Shown piece after piece: positions 1 to 11,030 of a stretch of DNA of 64,000 nucleotides. The DNA lies in the NCBI RefSeq assembly GCF_026914265.1, contig NC_069125.1:69270046-69334045 (forward strand), given 5' to 3'. A model generated the notes under the pieces. It had not been told where the DNA came from. It made no database searches and saw only the letters and a program-made list of their open reading frames with translations. The translations under genes and the position numbers were made by a program. Position 1 is the stretch's first letter. Every line of letters starts with the position of its first letter. This DNA comes from Mya arenaria. Its lineage: Eukaryota; Mollusca; Bivalvia; Myida; Myidae.

Positions 1-1579
1 TAACAACTGTATTACCCACTGTATAACCCACTGTATTACCCACTGTATAACCCACTGTATTACCCACTGTATAACCCACTGTATTACCCACTGTATAACC
101 CACTGTATTACTCACTGTATAACACACTGTATTACCCACTGTATAACCCACTGTATTACTCACTGTATAACCCACTGTATAATCCACTGTATAACCCACT
201 ATATTACCCACTGTATTACTCACTGTATAACCCACTGTATTACCCACTGTACAATCCACTGTATTACCCACTGTATTACCCACTGTATTACTCACTGTAT
301 AACCCACTGTATTACCCACTGTATAACCCACTGTATTACTCACTGTATTACTAACTGAATAACCCACTGTATTACCCAATGTATTACCCAATGTATAACC
401 CACTGTATTACCCACTGTACAATCCACTGTATTACCCAATGTATAACCCACTGTATTACTCACTGTATAACCCACTGTATTACCCACTGTATAACCCACT
501 GTATTACTCACTGTATTACTCACTGTATAACCCATTGTATTACCCACTGTATTACTCACTGTATAACCCACTGTATTACTCACTGTATAACCCACTGTAT
601 TACTCACTGTATAACCCACTGTATAACTCACTGTATAACCCACTGTATTACTCACTGTATAACCCACTGTATTACCCACTGTATAACCCACTGTATTACT
701 CACTGTATTACTCACTGTATAACCCATTGTATTACCCACTGTATTACTCACTGTATAACCCACTGTATTACTCACTGTATAACCCACTGTATTACTCACT
801 GTATAACCCACTGTATAACTCACTGTATAACCCACTGTATTACTCACTGTATAACCCACTGTATAACCCACTGTATAACTCACTGTATTACTCACTGTAT
901 AACTCACTGTATAACCCACTGTATAACTCACTGTATAACCCACTGTATTACTCACTGTATTACCCACTGTATAACCCACTGTATTACTCACTGTATTACT
1001 CACTGTATAACCCACTGTATAACTCACTGTATTACCCATTGTATTACTCACTGTATTACCCACTGTATAACCCACTGTATTATTCACTGTATAACCCACT
1101 GTATAACCCACTGTATTACTCACTGTATTACTCACTGTATAACCCACTGTATAACTCACTGTATAACCCACTGTATTACTCACTGTATTACCCACTGTAT
1201 AACCCACTGTATTACTCACTGTATAACCCACTGTATAACCCACTGTATTACTCACTGTATAACCCACTGTATTACTCACTGTATTACCCACTGTATAATC
1301 CACTGTATTACTCACTGTATAACCCACTGTATAACCCACTGTATAACCCACTGTATTACCCACTGTATAACCTACTGTATAACCCACTGTATAACCCACT
1401 GTATTACTCACTGTATTACCCACTGTATTACCCACTGTATAACCCACTGTATAACCCACTGTATTACTCACTGTATAACCTACTGTATTACTCACTGTAT
1501 AACCCACTGTATAACCCACTGTATTACCCACTGTATAACCCACTGTATTACCCACTGTATAACCCACTGTATTACCCAC
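1..1579. repeat. 12-bp minisatellite, about 130 copies, cut by the window edge
   Basis: Head-to-tail 12-base units of the form TATTACCCACTG, with two common switch positions: base 4 is T or A, and base 7 is C or T. The array starts before base 1 and ends abruptly at about 1579. On the plus strand one frame stays open because 12 is a multiple of 3; it spells Tyr-(Tyr/Asn)-(Pro/Ser)-Leu and runs on antisense into the innexin 3' end (379-1794, 471 codons). This is read as a repeat artefact and not a gene, because the frame has no non-repeat domain and its tail is antisense to a real exon. A 192-bp higher-order duplication (16 units) is visible: the rare CCCATTG variant at 531 recurs at 723 with the same neighbouring units. 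Confidence 0.98.
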
Positions 1580-1605
1580 AAGAATCGAGCGTTGTTTTGT
1601 TTAGT

Positions 1606-1611
1606 TTTATT
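1606..1611 (-). promoter_or_regulatory. poly(A) signal of the innexin gene
   Basis: AATAAA on the minus strand, about 31 bases after the innexin stop codon. It is the first canonical hexamer downstream. The 12-bp minisatellite begins about 27 bases further on, so the mature 3' UTR is either very short or ends inside the array. Confidence 0.6.
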
Positions 1612-1641
1612 CGATTCAAATCAATAATGCGAAATAATTCA

Positions 1642-2982
1642 TTACTCAGAATAAGGGTTACTATTAGCAACATGGCTAGCGTTGTCCATCTCGTTTTCCG
1701 CCACCGTTTTGGCTTTCCTAATGCCTTTGTTCTGGAAATTTTGCCACAGGTAATTCACGAGGTCAGTGGTCACCAGGTCCATCGCGTTATTTGAGATAAT
1801 GCGCAGTACGAACACCCCGTCGTCCCGGAAATAGTGATCGGCGAACCGGCGACACAACTTGTCGTCAAAGTCGCTCTGTATCTGACAAGTGATTTTCAGA
1901 TACTTCCTGACGTACAGGTAGCAGTGCCTCTTTTGCATGACGATGAAACACCAGCTGACGAGGTTGTAGATAGACAATATGACCATCAAGAACAGCCAGA
2001 ACCACAGAAAGATGAACACCTTCTCATTAAAAAGGTTAATGGGAAGAACGCACTGCAATGTCCAGCGTTGAATGTTCTGTAGTTGTCGGATTTCAAAATC
2101 ACAAAACGTGACCAGGGGAAACCTTGGGCTCTGTTTCCAGGCCTGGTTTGTCTGTAATCCTCCCAGTATATCAAAACCGTATACTGAATAATCCATAGCC
2201 ATAAAAGCGTTCAAGAGAAAGATCTGCCCAATGACATTAGCAACATACATAAGTTTTACGGCTGTAGATAATCCGGAGAGGTAGGTTCCATTTCGTTTGC
2301 TACAAAACAAGCAGCAAAATCTTGCCAGTTTTGATCCGACGACAGATATTCTATTCCATTTGTACACACGTTCAGCGTTCAACCATTTGCCAATATGGGC
2401 CGCTATGTTCTCTACCAGCTCTTGGCGAGACACTGGGTCCAACAGCTGGCTCTGTTCAGCCATCTTCACGATCTTGTTTAGGTTGATTCCACAATATGAA
2501 TGTAACAGTTTCCAAATAACGTTCGGCATTTTGAACAGGAACGCTTGAAATAGGAGAATTATCGGTACCCATTGATAATAGGTAATTTCACGATCCTTTC
2601 GATCAACGATATTGACGGGAAATAAGGTTTCCGTGAAAGGTACGTAGTATGTATTAGAAATCCAGCAGTAGTTGTCAGCATATCGTTCATACCAATCCAT
2701 CTTGTTGAACTCTGCGGGGTGCCAGCAGTGGATGGGGTTTCCCACGAATTGTGACGTACTAACGAGGGCGGCGAACACGATCAAGATGACGGTTGTGTAC
2801 ACGTGGTTCAAACGGTCTAGAAAGTCATCCGTCTTGGACCCCTGTAGCTGCTTGAAGCCAGGAATCGAACCTAATATTGCTGACCTGAAAACCCCCAAAA
2901 CATTTGAAATATTCTTTGAACGAACCAAATATGAAGGATATGAAACCGTCCAGAGTTTGTTGAATATGACAACGGCATACAT
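1642..2982 (-). CDS. innexin (gap-junction / hemichannel subunit)
   Basis: Innexins are four-pass plasma-membrane proteins that form invertebrate gap junctions and hemichannels. The 446-residue frame shows the whole family plan. A first membrane segment lies at about 61-80, and a first extracellular loop carries C86 and C106. The family signature YYQWVP is at 135-140 at the start of the second membrane segment. A third segment lies at about 243-262, the second extracellular loop carries C294 and C311, and a fourth segment at about 321-345 follows the conserved CVLPINLFNEK stretch. The cytoplasmic tail has YVRKYLKI and a conserved NAMDLVTTDL block. The first ~32 residues do not look like innexin. 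A consensus 3' splice site (TTTTCAG, ending at 2885) lies in frame just before SAILGSIPGF, so the real coding exon probably starts at 2884 and the initiator Met is on an upstream exon not identified here. The innexin body is uninterrupted in one exon. The paralogue cannot be assigned. Confidence 0.93.
   Translation of the reverse strand: MYAVVIFNKLWTVSYPSYLVRSKNISNVLGVFRSAILGSIPGFKQLQGSKTDDFLDRLNHVYTTVILIVFAALVSTSQFVGNPIHCWHPAEFNKMDWYERYADNYCWISNTYYVPFTETLFPVNIVDRKDREITYYQWVPIILLFQAFLFKMPNVIWKLLHSYCGINLNKIVKMAEQSQLLDPVSRQELVENIAAHIGKWLNAERVYKWNRISVVGSKLARFCCLFCSKRNGTYLSGLSTAVKLMYVANVIGQIFLLNAFMAMDYSVYGFDILGGLQTNQAWKQSPRFPLVTFCDFEIRQLQNIQRWTLQCVLPINLFNEKVFIFLWFWLFLMVILSIYNLVSWCFIVMQKRHCYLYVRKYLKITCQIQSDFDDKLCRRFADHYFRDDGVFVLRIISNNAMDLVTTDLVNYLWQNFQNKGIRKAKTVAENEMDNASHVANSNPYSE
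2884..2900 (-). other. probable 3' splice site inside the innexin reading frame
   Basis: Minus strand reads TGTTTTGGGGGTTTTCAG followed by GTCAGCA. The AG falls exactly where innexin similarity begins (VFR/SAILGSIPGF). This suggests that the ~100 bases upstream in the open frame are intron, not coding. Confidence 0.5.
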
Positions 2983-2984
2983 TT

Positions 2985-4100
2985 ATGTATACGTAGAGCA
3001 GCTGTGTATGATGATGAATAGATTTGATTAAAGTGAAACAGATAACAATATTGAACACATTAAAATGAAACTGTTTTAAAATTATGTGTTATATGCAAAA
3101 TGCATCTGAATCAAAAGAAATACTAGGTTTATCCAAAAAGCAAAAAAAAAGCTAAATAAAAAAATAATAAAAATGGGTGTCGTTATACTGGAAATGTCTG
3201 ATGCCAAAAGAAAACGAGGGACCTGAAACAGAACATCACAGTCATCATGATTAAAATGTGTGTTGTTTTGTTAATGTATGAGTCCAACATCTGCACATTG
3301 ATAGAGCAGGATGCGTGTTATATTAAATACCATTGTGATATTTAAAATCACATACGCCTGGCCGGAACATTCTTCAATTTTTACGTTATTCATATAAAGA
3401 GACTTGCTTTTTTGCACAGATTTTTAAACCTTTTACAATCGTATAACTATAAACTGGAGATATATCTTGTACTTACATGTTGGCCTTTCTCCTGCTGTCA
3501 AAATAAGCAATCCTATTCAGCACGAATTCATTCTAAACTAAAATTATGATTTGTATTGATAAAAGGTCTTAACAAACTTTGGACATTAATCTCGTTTTTG
3601 ACCTATGGACATATACCATTATTGGTGAAAGGATTTGGAAGATTGACATAACAGAATGCTGGTCGACATTGGAAGAGAATATTGCTGTTGGACAAACGTA
3701 ATGTTCAATATGGAATGATAACACGGTGTAATTTATTTAAAATATATTAGAATTCTGTAAGATGTACTTTACCATAGCAATTTCACAGTGCAAACTACAG
3801 CGACAAGCCGAGTAGTTAAGAGATTAACAGATAACCTGTTTAAAAAAACAATGCTTAACCTTTTCGAATACTTGACGAAGGATAGCCTTAAAGGCATATG
3901 ATAATCTCTTATCTGTATTTAGCAGACTTAAGCTAGATGTTAAGACCAAATTATTGATATTTGATTCTTTTGTTGTGCCTATCATCATATGGTTGTGAAG
4001 TCTGGTTAAATTTCGTCAACACATTTTTGGTGTCCGACAACGGACCTCTAATGCGGGTATTCTGGGTGAGCTTGGTCGTTTCCCTTTATCTGTTGTATGT

Positions 4101-4102
<2 letters not shown>
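2985..4102. other. no gene seen; upstream flank or first intron of innexin
   Basis: AT-rich sequence with no coding pattern on either strand. If the splice acceptor at 2885 is used, this stretch would be intronic and would hold or precede the first innexin exon. No convincing start exon with a matching donor was recognised. Confidence 0.4.

Positions 4103-4143
<41 letters not shown>
4103..4143. repeat. (GA)n microsatellite
   Basis: About 20 uninterrupted GA dinucleotides. The surrounding 108-codon frame (3961-4287) reads Arg-Glu through it and has no other support. Confidence 0.95.
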
Positions 4144-4146
<3 letters not shown>

Positions 4147-4619
4147 CTTAAATTATGGTGTATGGTTATGAGTTACCCAAATTCTTTTATAAGATCTGTA
4201 TATGAGAAGAATGTAAGAGACATTTCATTCGTAGATATAAATATTAAACTAAGTTGGGTTAAAGCTGCTGAACATCTTCTTAATTAATTTGTTTTTAATC
4301 ATCTTTTCTTTACCCCTACAAACACTTAACGAGGGTCAGCAGCGTAGGGACAACACAGACAGACCAAACATACATAAAAATTTTACACTCTTTAAATATG
4401 AGGTTACCGCACAGGGTCGGTACGGAGTACCGCATTTTGCATAAACCGGTCTACCTTAAGCGGGGTATTGCAAAAATAACGCTCTAATTGAACGCTGGTG
4501 AATCACCGTACAAAGAGGTCTTACTACGATTCTGAACAATTGACCCAATGGATAATAACATAAAATATAATAAAATGATAAACTGGCTTCAAGTACTTCA
4601 TGGATTGAAACAATAAACT

Positions 4620-4712
4620 ATTATTAACACAAGACCACACTTTCGCGCAACATCGTGCCAACGAGAAATGCTTAGTTTAAGTTATCATAACTTCACAATC
4701 GTTGTAAATATA
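4620..4712 (+). mobile_element. dispersed repeat copy, LINE/SINE-like 3' end
   Basis: Contains GACCACAC, then TCGCGCAACATCGTGCCAAC, then a TTCACAATCGTTGTAAA block. The same blocks in the same order occur at 41308-41405, where they end in AAATAAGTTTAAAC followed by TAAAC repeats. That copy has the look of the short-repeat tail of a non-LTR element. This copy is more diverged and truncated. Confidence 0.5.
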
Positions 4713-4714
4713 TA

Positions 4715-5333
4715 CTGGGTGAGTACCTAAATCGGAACATTTTCGGCACTATTTTTGAAGTAATTTTTATTTAGACTTGCACCACAACTACACTATTTTC
4801 CATCAACATACTTGGATTCAAGACCAATTGGTTGATATAAATGGTATTTTTTCAAGATACTACAAAATTGCAAAATACTTTATTAACCGCGCAGTCAAGG
4901 ACTGCCATTTTCGTCCTCGGGGTACCTAAATATGGAACAGATTTAACTCGTTATTTATTTGTATGCATCCTTTTGAAGTTATTGCTACATGTTTTGTTTT
5001 AATAGTTAATAATTTAATTATTTTCAGCATGTTTTTTTTGTCATTTTCGACAGTAAAATTTGACGATTTAAGTAAAAACAATATAGACTGTACCAATATG
5101 CTGTCATTGTGGCAAGCATGAAGTCATTTCCCTTCGTGCCATGTATTGACATTTAACTTTGAATGATTGCAGCTTTTGAAATACTTACCGAAGTATCGTG
5201 TTCTTTGGAACTTGTATTTAAGGCAAGCGTCTATATTGATTAAAATAGTAAATAAACCGATCGCCATCAGAAAAACACCCCTATAACGAGTGTTCTATAT
5301 TAAGGCACTTTTCCGATATAGGTTCTCACCTAG
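4715..5333. mobile_element. 619-bp inverted-repeat element (MITE) with TA target duplication
   Basis: The left end CTGGGTGAGTACCTAAATCG and the reverse complement of the right end CTAGGTGAGAACCTATATCG match at 17 of 20 positions, and both run on into GGAA. TA flanks both sides (4713-4714 and 5334-5335), which is the target duplication of Tc1/mariner-type and some other DNA transposons. A third, internal copy of the terminal motif (GGTACCTAAATATGGAACAG) lies at about 4919. No transposase reading frame is present, so the element is non-autonomous. Confidence 0.6.
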
Positions 5334-5439
5334 TACCGTCTAGACTAAAAACTATTCTTTAAAAATACACACCATTTTAATTGATGGCATTCATTGGTAG
5401 CATTTGTTTTGGTAAATCAATATAACGGAACTAACACCC

Positions 5440-5600
5440 TATTGGGACAAGCTCTAGGGCGAGTATTGTCTCAATATTGTATGTTGATTGCTCTTTGTTT
5501 TCTTTTTCCTCATTTCTTTTTGTGGCCGTTTTTGTGAAATTTTATTTTGATTTTGACCAAAAGCATGCATTTGCTGACATTGCCAATAAACTAAAACTGA
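5440..5600 (+). mobile_element. truncated non-LTR retrotransposon 3' end
   Basis: T-rich 3' UTR-like sequence ends with GCTGACATTGCCAATAAAC followed by a short A-rich repeat tail (TAAAACTGAAACT). An AATAAA-type signal next to a short tandem tail is typical of 3' ends of several animal LINE clades. No reverse-transcriptase frame remains. Confidence 0.4.
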
Positions 5601-6411
5601 AACTATAGTGGCTTATGCTACATAAGACGGAATGATATATAAATATTCAGTGTCTGTAACATGTTCATAGAAAGATATGCAGATCAATTGATAGAAACTT
5701 TTCATATCATTATAAATTCGGTTATTGGAGTTGGTGAAACTGGATACTAATGAATTTTATTGGCACAGAACGGCAAAGAACCGTCACGCACGATAATGTT
5801 TCTCACACTTGTGGTGCACTTTTCTTCAGCTACAAGGTAATCGCCTCATTAATGTTTTCAAAGAGTGGAAGGTGGACAAAAGAATCAACGGAAAAGAGAA
5901 AGAGTTCTCTCCCTTAATAAAAATTCAATTTCCTCATAAAATACTATAATATATTTGCCGGTTTACCCAGAGGCGTGCTAAAAATACTTTGAATTGCGAT
6001 TTTTAATCGTTTGTTGGTAATTTTGATCATTAATCATTACAATTAATCTGATAACGTATTAAACATGTTTAACTATTGCTTTAATATAGAACGTAAATTA
6101 TTAATAATATGTAATTGTCAAGTCAATACAAAACATACTTAACAAGGAGTGTTTTCTTTAAGGTTATAATCACCAAAGAAAGGCATAAAGATTTATGGAT
6201 ATATTTATTTTGAATATATATAATGTTTTTTGTCAGTAAAAAATCAAGGTAACGGAGATTAGCTTTTACAAAAATCAATAATAAACATATAAGTTATTGA
6301 AACTTTAATCTTAAAAATATACTTGCATATTGTCTTTACAAATACTTTTACCTCAACCATTATTTGTTTAACTAAATTGAATATTTATCAACATGTTTGT
6401 AGTCTAGTGGT
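5601..6411. other. no gene seen
   Basis: AT-rich sequence between a LINE-like tail and the 64-bp array. No coding pattern, RNA gene or tandem repeat was recognised. Confidence 0.4.
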
Positions 6412-7780
6412 GTCATGTGTTTCTCAATGAGTGTCTCTGAAGACTTGCTCCTCGTCCTTGCCGTAGTCGTGTGACCTTGTGTGTTCCGCGCCATGTGTTT
6501 GCTGGCTTTGCTCCTCGTCCCTGCCGTTGGCGTTTGACCTTGTGTGTTCCGAGCTGAGGGTTTGCTGGACCTTGCTCCTCGTCTCTGTCGTTGTTGTTTG
6601 ACCTAGTGTGTTCCGCGTCGAGTGTTTGCTGGACCTTGCTCCTTGTGCCTGCCGTTGGCGCTTGACCTTGTGTGTTCCGCGCCGAGTGTTTGCTGGACCT
6701 TGCTCCTCGTCCCTGCCGTTGGCGTTTGACCTTGTGTGTTCCGCGCTGAGTGTTTGCTGAACCTTGCTCCTCCTCTCTGTCGTTGTTGTTTGACCTTGTG
6801 TGTTCCGCGTCGAGTGTTTACTGGACTTTCCTCCTCGTCGCTGCCGTTGGCGTTTGACCTTGTGTGTTCTGCGTCGAGTGTTTGCCGGACCTTGCTGCTC
6901 GTCATTACCGTTGTCGTGTGACATTGTGTGTTCCGCGTCGAGTGTTTGATTTACCTTGCTCCTCGTCCCTGCCATTGTCGTGTATCCTTGTGTGTTCCGC
7001 GCTTAGTGTTAACTGGGCCTCGCTCATCGCCCCTGCCGTTGTCAGTCGGGTAATATTGTGAGTTTCATGCTGAGTGTTTGCTAGACCTTGCTTCTCGTCT
7101 CTGCCGTTGTCGTTTGACCTTGTGTGTTCCGCGTCGAGTGTTTGCTGGACTTTGCTCCTCGTCGCTGTCGTTGTTGTGTGACCTTGTGTGTTCCGCGTCG
7201 AGTGTTTGCTGGACCTTGCTCCTCGTCTCAGCCGTCGTCATTTGACTTTGTGTGTTCCGCGTCGAGTGTTTGCTGGACCTTGTTCCTTGTCCCTGCCGTT
7301 GTCGTGTGACGTTGTGTGTTCCGCGCTGAGTGTTTGCTGGACCTTGCTCCTCGTCCCTGCTGTTGGCGTTTGACCTAGTGTGTTCCGCGTCGAGTGTTTG
7401 CTGGACCTTGCTTCTCGTCGCTGTCGTTGTTGTGTGACTTTGTGTGTTCCGCGTTGTGTTTGCTGGACCTTGCTCCTCGTCTCAGCCGTCGTTCTTTGAC
7501 CTTGTGTGTTCCGCGTCGAGTGTTTGCTGGACCTTGTTCCTCGTCCCTGCCGTTGTCGTGTGACGTTGTGTGTTCCGCGCTGAGTGTTTGCTGGACCTTG
7601 CTCCTCGTCCCTGCTGTTGGCGTTTGACCTAGTGTGTTCTGCGTCGAGTGTCCGATGGACCTTGCACCTCGTCGCGCCGTTGGCGTTTTACCTTGTGTAT
7701 TCTGCACTGAGTGCTTATTGGGCCTTGCTCCTCGTCCCTGCAGTTGTCGTTTGACGGTGTGGGTTGCTCTTCCTGTGGGG
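6412..7780. repeat. 64-bp minisatellite, subfamily A, about 21 copies
   Basis: Unit markers repeat every 64 bases: TTGTGTGTTCCGCGTCGAG, TGTTTGCTGGACCTTGCTCC and CCTGCCGTTG. Copies differ by a few per cent to about 20 per cent. Because 64 is not a multiple of 3, open frames shift from unit to unit, and the minus strand is largely stop-free (183-codon frame at 6424-6975). These frames are artefacts. The array passes without a break into the related 63-bp subfamily. Confidence 0.96.
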
Positions 7781-9150
7781 TTTATATTTTGTTTCCCAAT
7801 GAATGTCTGTTATGCCTCTCTTTGTTGTTTGACGAGGTGTATTTTAGTGTTTTAAACGTCCTACTCCAAGTCCCTGCCGTATCGTTTGACTTTGTGTATT
7901 TCTCGTTATGTGGTAAGGTCTTTCTCCTTGTTTCTCGTTGAGTTGTTGTAGGATCTTGTTTCTTGTGCGTGCTGTTGTCTTGTATCGTTTTGTGTTTTGT
8001 GTTGAGTATCTGTTCGATTCCCTTCTTGTGTCTGCCGTTGGCTTTTTTTGTTGTGTGTTTCTAGTTTGGTGGCTGTTCAGCTTCTTTACTTGTACATGCT
8101 CCTGGGTTTCTAGATGGGGATCTGTTCAGCTTCACTTCTTTTGTCAGACATTGTATTATGGTGCTGTGTGTTTCTAATTGGGGATCTGGTCGGCTTCCCT
8201 TCTTTTGCAGCCGTTTTCTTGTGGTGTTGTGTATTTCTAGTGTGTTGTCTGTTCGGCTTCTATACTTATACCTGCCGTTGCCTTATGGTATTTTGCATTT
8301 CTAGTTTTTGTCTGTTCGGCTTCTATACTTATACCTGCCGTTGCCTTATGGTATTTTGCATTTCTAGTTTTTGTCTGTTCGGCTTCTATACTTGTACCTG
8401 CCGTTGCCTTATGGTATTTTGCATATTCTAGTTTTTGTCTGTTCGGCTTCTATACTTATACCTGCCGTTGCCTTATGGTATTTTGCATTTCTAGTTTTTG
8501 TCTGTTCGGCTTCTATACTTATACCTGCCGTTGCCTTATGGTATTTTGCATTTCTAGTTTTTGTCTGTTCGGCTTCTATACTTGTACCTGCCGTTGCCTT
8601 ATGGTATTTTGCATTTCTAGTTTTTGTCTGTTCGGCTTCTATACTTATACCTGCCGTTGCCTTATGGTATTTTGCATTTCTAGTTTTTGTCTGTTCGGCT
8701 TCTATACTTATACCTGCCGTTGCCTTATGGTATTTTGCATTTCTAGTTTTTGTCTGTTCGGCTTCTATACTTATACCTGCCGTTGCCTTATGGTATTTTG
8801 CATTTCTAGTTTTTGTCTGTTCGGCTTCTATACTTGTACCTGCAGTTGTCTTGTGGTGGTGTGTGTTTCTAGTTGAGAGTCTGTTCGGCGTCCCTATTTG
8901 TGTCAGCAGTTGTTTTGTAACGATTTCTTTACTTGTAAGGTGTCTATGCGGCTTCCCTGCTTGTGCCTGCCATTGGCTTATTGTATTGTATGTTTCTAGT
9001 ACAGTGTCTGATCGGCTTCCCGTTTTGTGCCTGCCGTTAGTTTGTGGGTTTGTGGGTTTTAGCTGCGCGTCTGTTTGGTTTCCCTGCTTGTATCAACCAC
9101 TGATTTCCCATTTAAGGGTTTTCTTCAATTCGGCCCTTGTTTTCTCCCAT
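7781..9150. repeat. 63-bp minisatellite, subfamily B, with degenerate flanks
   Basis: About ten nearly identical 63-base units fill 8237-8870 (GCCTTATGGTATTTTGCATT, CTAGTTTTTGTCTGTTCGGC, TTCTATACTTATACCTGCCG). Degenerate units lie on both sides. The phase landmarks CCTGCCGTTG and GTTCGGC/GTTCCGC align with the 64-bp units, so the two subfamilies share an origin. One unit has an extra base (GCATATTCTAG at about 8423). The 63-bp core is in frame and gives a 270-codon hydrophobic frame (8371-9183) with a 21-residue period, judged to be an artefact. Confidence 0.95.
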
Positions 9151-10581
9151 TCTGTTGCTCATTGGCGTAAGATAGACTTCTGAAAAAAATGCGTATTAAA
9201 AAAATCAACATTTGTTCGGTTAAAATGGTACGTTTATATGTAAGCTATTCGTGGTATTTGTCGAACAAACATTGCACAGTTAGAAATAAACAGTGTCATT
9301 ATCAAAACTAATCTAAGAATTCAAAGTACGACTTTTGTTTGACAATTATTGTAATGCTTTCTAAGAGACATTATACTATATGGTTCCATACATTAATGCT
9401 ATCGTTAGTTTATTACCCGAATTATTTCATCAATTCATTTGGAATGTAAACATTTGATACGTTTATTCCTAACTTTTTGGTTAAATAGTTCTAATAAGTT
9501 TTGAATGTAAATCCTTTGAAATACACGTGCATGACAGAATTATCACAATCTCTAAAAAGGTCATTAGTAATCCTTTCATACACCCATAAAGTTTTATTGC
9601 ATAGCTATTGCTTAACATTTTTAATCTGCGCAGTACGAACATCCATGTATATTTATATTTTACCAAGACTTATTCTGGTTCGTGTTCGAGGCTTATATAT
9701 TTTCGATGGAAACGAAAATGTGATCGTGTGCACTTCCTTCCTCCTGTAATTCTCTACAAATTTGGAGTTGTCCCGACAAACATGAAATACTTGTAGGCGA
9801 GGGATCGACAGAAAGGTTAATAGAATGCCACCACGTAACAAACAGTCATTTCTCAACTTCAGAGCCTGGTCTTCTGTATTATGTCTGTGATTTGCATGTC
9901 AGACGTATTTTCCTATTAGCGTTTCGTGGATGTTTGTATTTTTGACAGTAGATTGATTTATACTTAACACAATGTAGTAACAGTGCGATCAATAAGCGTA
10001 TGTTTAGACTAGATTTATCTTTAGAGAAAATACCAAATGAATCCCTAACTGACGTTCAAACGCATTCGTCGTTTAACTAACAAAACTTTATGCAAAATGT
10101 AGAGCATTTCTAATCACTGACATGGAAATTCAGTATCATCGGAACATATCCGGCATGTTAGTATCTAGAAATGCTTTAGGAGTGACCAAGACAAACATGA
10201 ACAAATATGTTTATATAATATAACCCCTTGCGTCAATGCACTAGTAATTAGTTATTGTTTTCATTCAAGAAGCAACCGCTTGACATTAAACATTATCGTA
10301 ACCGCGAAGCTTGCCATCATCCGTTGTAGTTTTAGGCGTTGCTCAAATAGCTGCATCACATCGTTCAGAGCTTGAAGATGTATTGTGAATTTTTAATGAA
10401 GCAATGCCTTATATAAATGTACAATTTTGCTTATGGTGATATCAATATCTTCTATTCCTTTCATTCTTTTTTTTACCAACTTTAAAACAAAATCCGAGTA
10501 ATAAATATAAGGATGTCCTTGGATGTCGAGCTGGTGGTTTCCGCCCAATGATTGAAGATAGGATTGACGTATGTATACACG
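9151..10581. other. no gene seen
   Basis: AT-rich, with short overlapping frames on both strands (for example at 9501-9856) but no domain, no codon pattern and no clear repeat. Confidence 0.4.
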
Positions 10582-10950
10582 GCCAGCTCCACCACTTTAC
10601 GGTGGTGCAAAGAAAAAGAGCTGCCGACACTTCCGTGGTGGAGCTGTGCCCTATGTTTACATGAACAAACGTGAGTATGATTTATATTTTATTTGATAAT
10701 TTCATTTAACAAACATATCTCGAAAATCGGAGAATGTTGTACCGTGTATAAACACTTCTACTGTAGGATGGTTACTATTTCGTTTCAATATTTTGCAAAC
10801 TGTGGTGCCAGGAGCTTTTCTCCCGAATCGGACATGTGCATATTTTGTGATTACACACCCCGTAAGAACATTCGCACGCATGCAAACATAACTGTTATGT
10901 ATAGTACCTTTCCCAGAACACAACAAAACCAATAAACACTTCTTAAAAAG
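10582..10950 (-). repeat. left arm of a long inverted repeat (partner 16545-16939)
   Basis: About 369 bases that reappear in reverse complement at 16545-16939 with high identity. The outer end begins GCCAGCTCCACCAC and contains hairpins: CACCAC/GTGGTG around TTTACG, and CAGCTCCACCAC against GTGGTGGAGCTG. Both arms carry a matching short frame (minus strand here, 10702-10932) with the shared stretches NSYVCMR, VRFGRKAP, TTVCKILKR and GTTFSDF. The conserved frame suggests an old transposon-encoded peptide, but no known domain is recognised. This copy lacks 30 bases present in the right arm. Confidence 0.85.
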
Positions 10951-10973
10951 GAAAAATGCACATATTTATAAAA

Positions 10974-11030
10974 GTGGTGGCGCTGTTGCCCTAGTGGTGG
11001 CGCTGTCGAGTTGTGGTGGCGCTATCGACT
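10974..11030 (+). repeat. three short repeats of GTGGTGGCGCT
   Basis: GTGGTGGCGCT occurs three times at spacings of 20 and 19 bases just inside the left inverted-repeat arm. The motif echoes the GTGGTGGAGCT of the arm terminus. No such triplet was seen next to the right arm. Confidence 0.7.

Noticed and set aside
1..1579. CRISPR-like or telomere-like array
   Set aside because: No spacers, and the unit (TATTACCCACTG) is not a telomere repeat; the window is animal DNA with spliced genes.
379..1794. 471-codon Tyr/Asn/Pro/Ser/Leu repeat protein on the plus strand
   Set aside because: It is the 12-bp array read in one frame, and its non-repeat tail is antisense to innexin codons.
2860..2875. tRNA-like box GGTTCGATTCC on the minus strand
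   Set aside because: It lies inside innexin codons (LGSIPGF) with no partner A box or cloverleaf.
6424..6975. 183-codon Arg/Ser/Gly/Thr-rich minus-strand protein
   Set aside because: Generated by the 64-bp array; the frame shifts with each unit and no non-repeat part exists.
8371..9183. 270-codon hydrophobic protein with a 21-residue repeat
   Set aside because: An in-frame consequence of the 63-bp array; no start context or flanking domain, and hydrophobicity follows from T-rich units.
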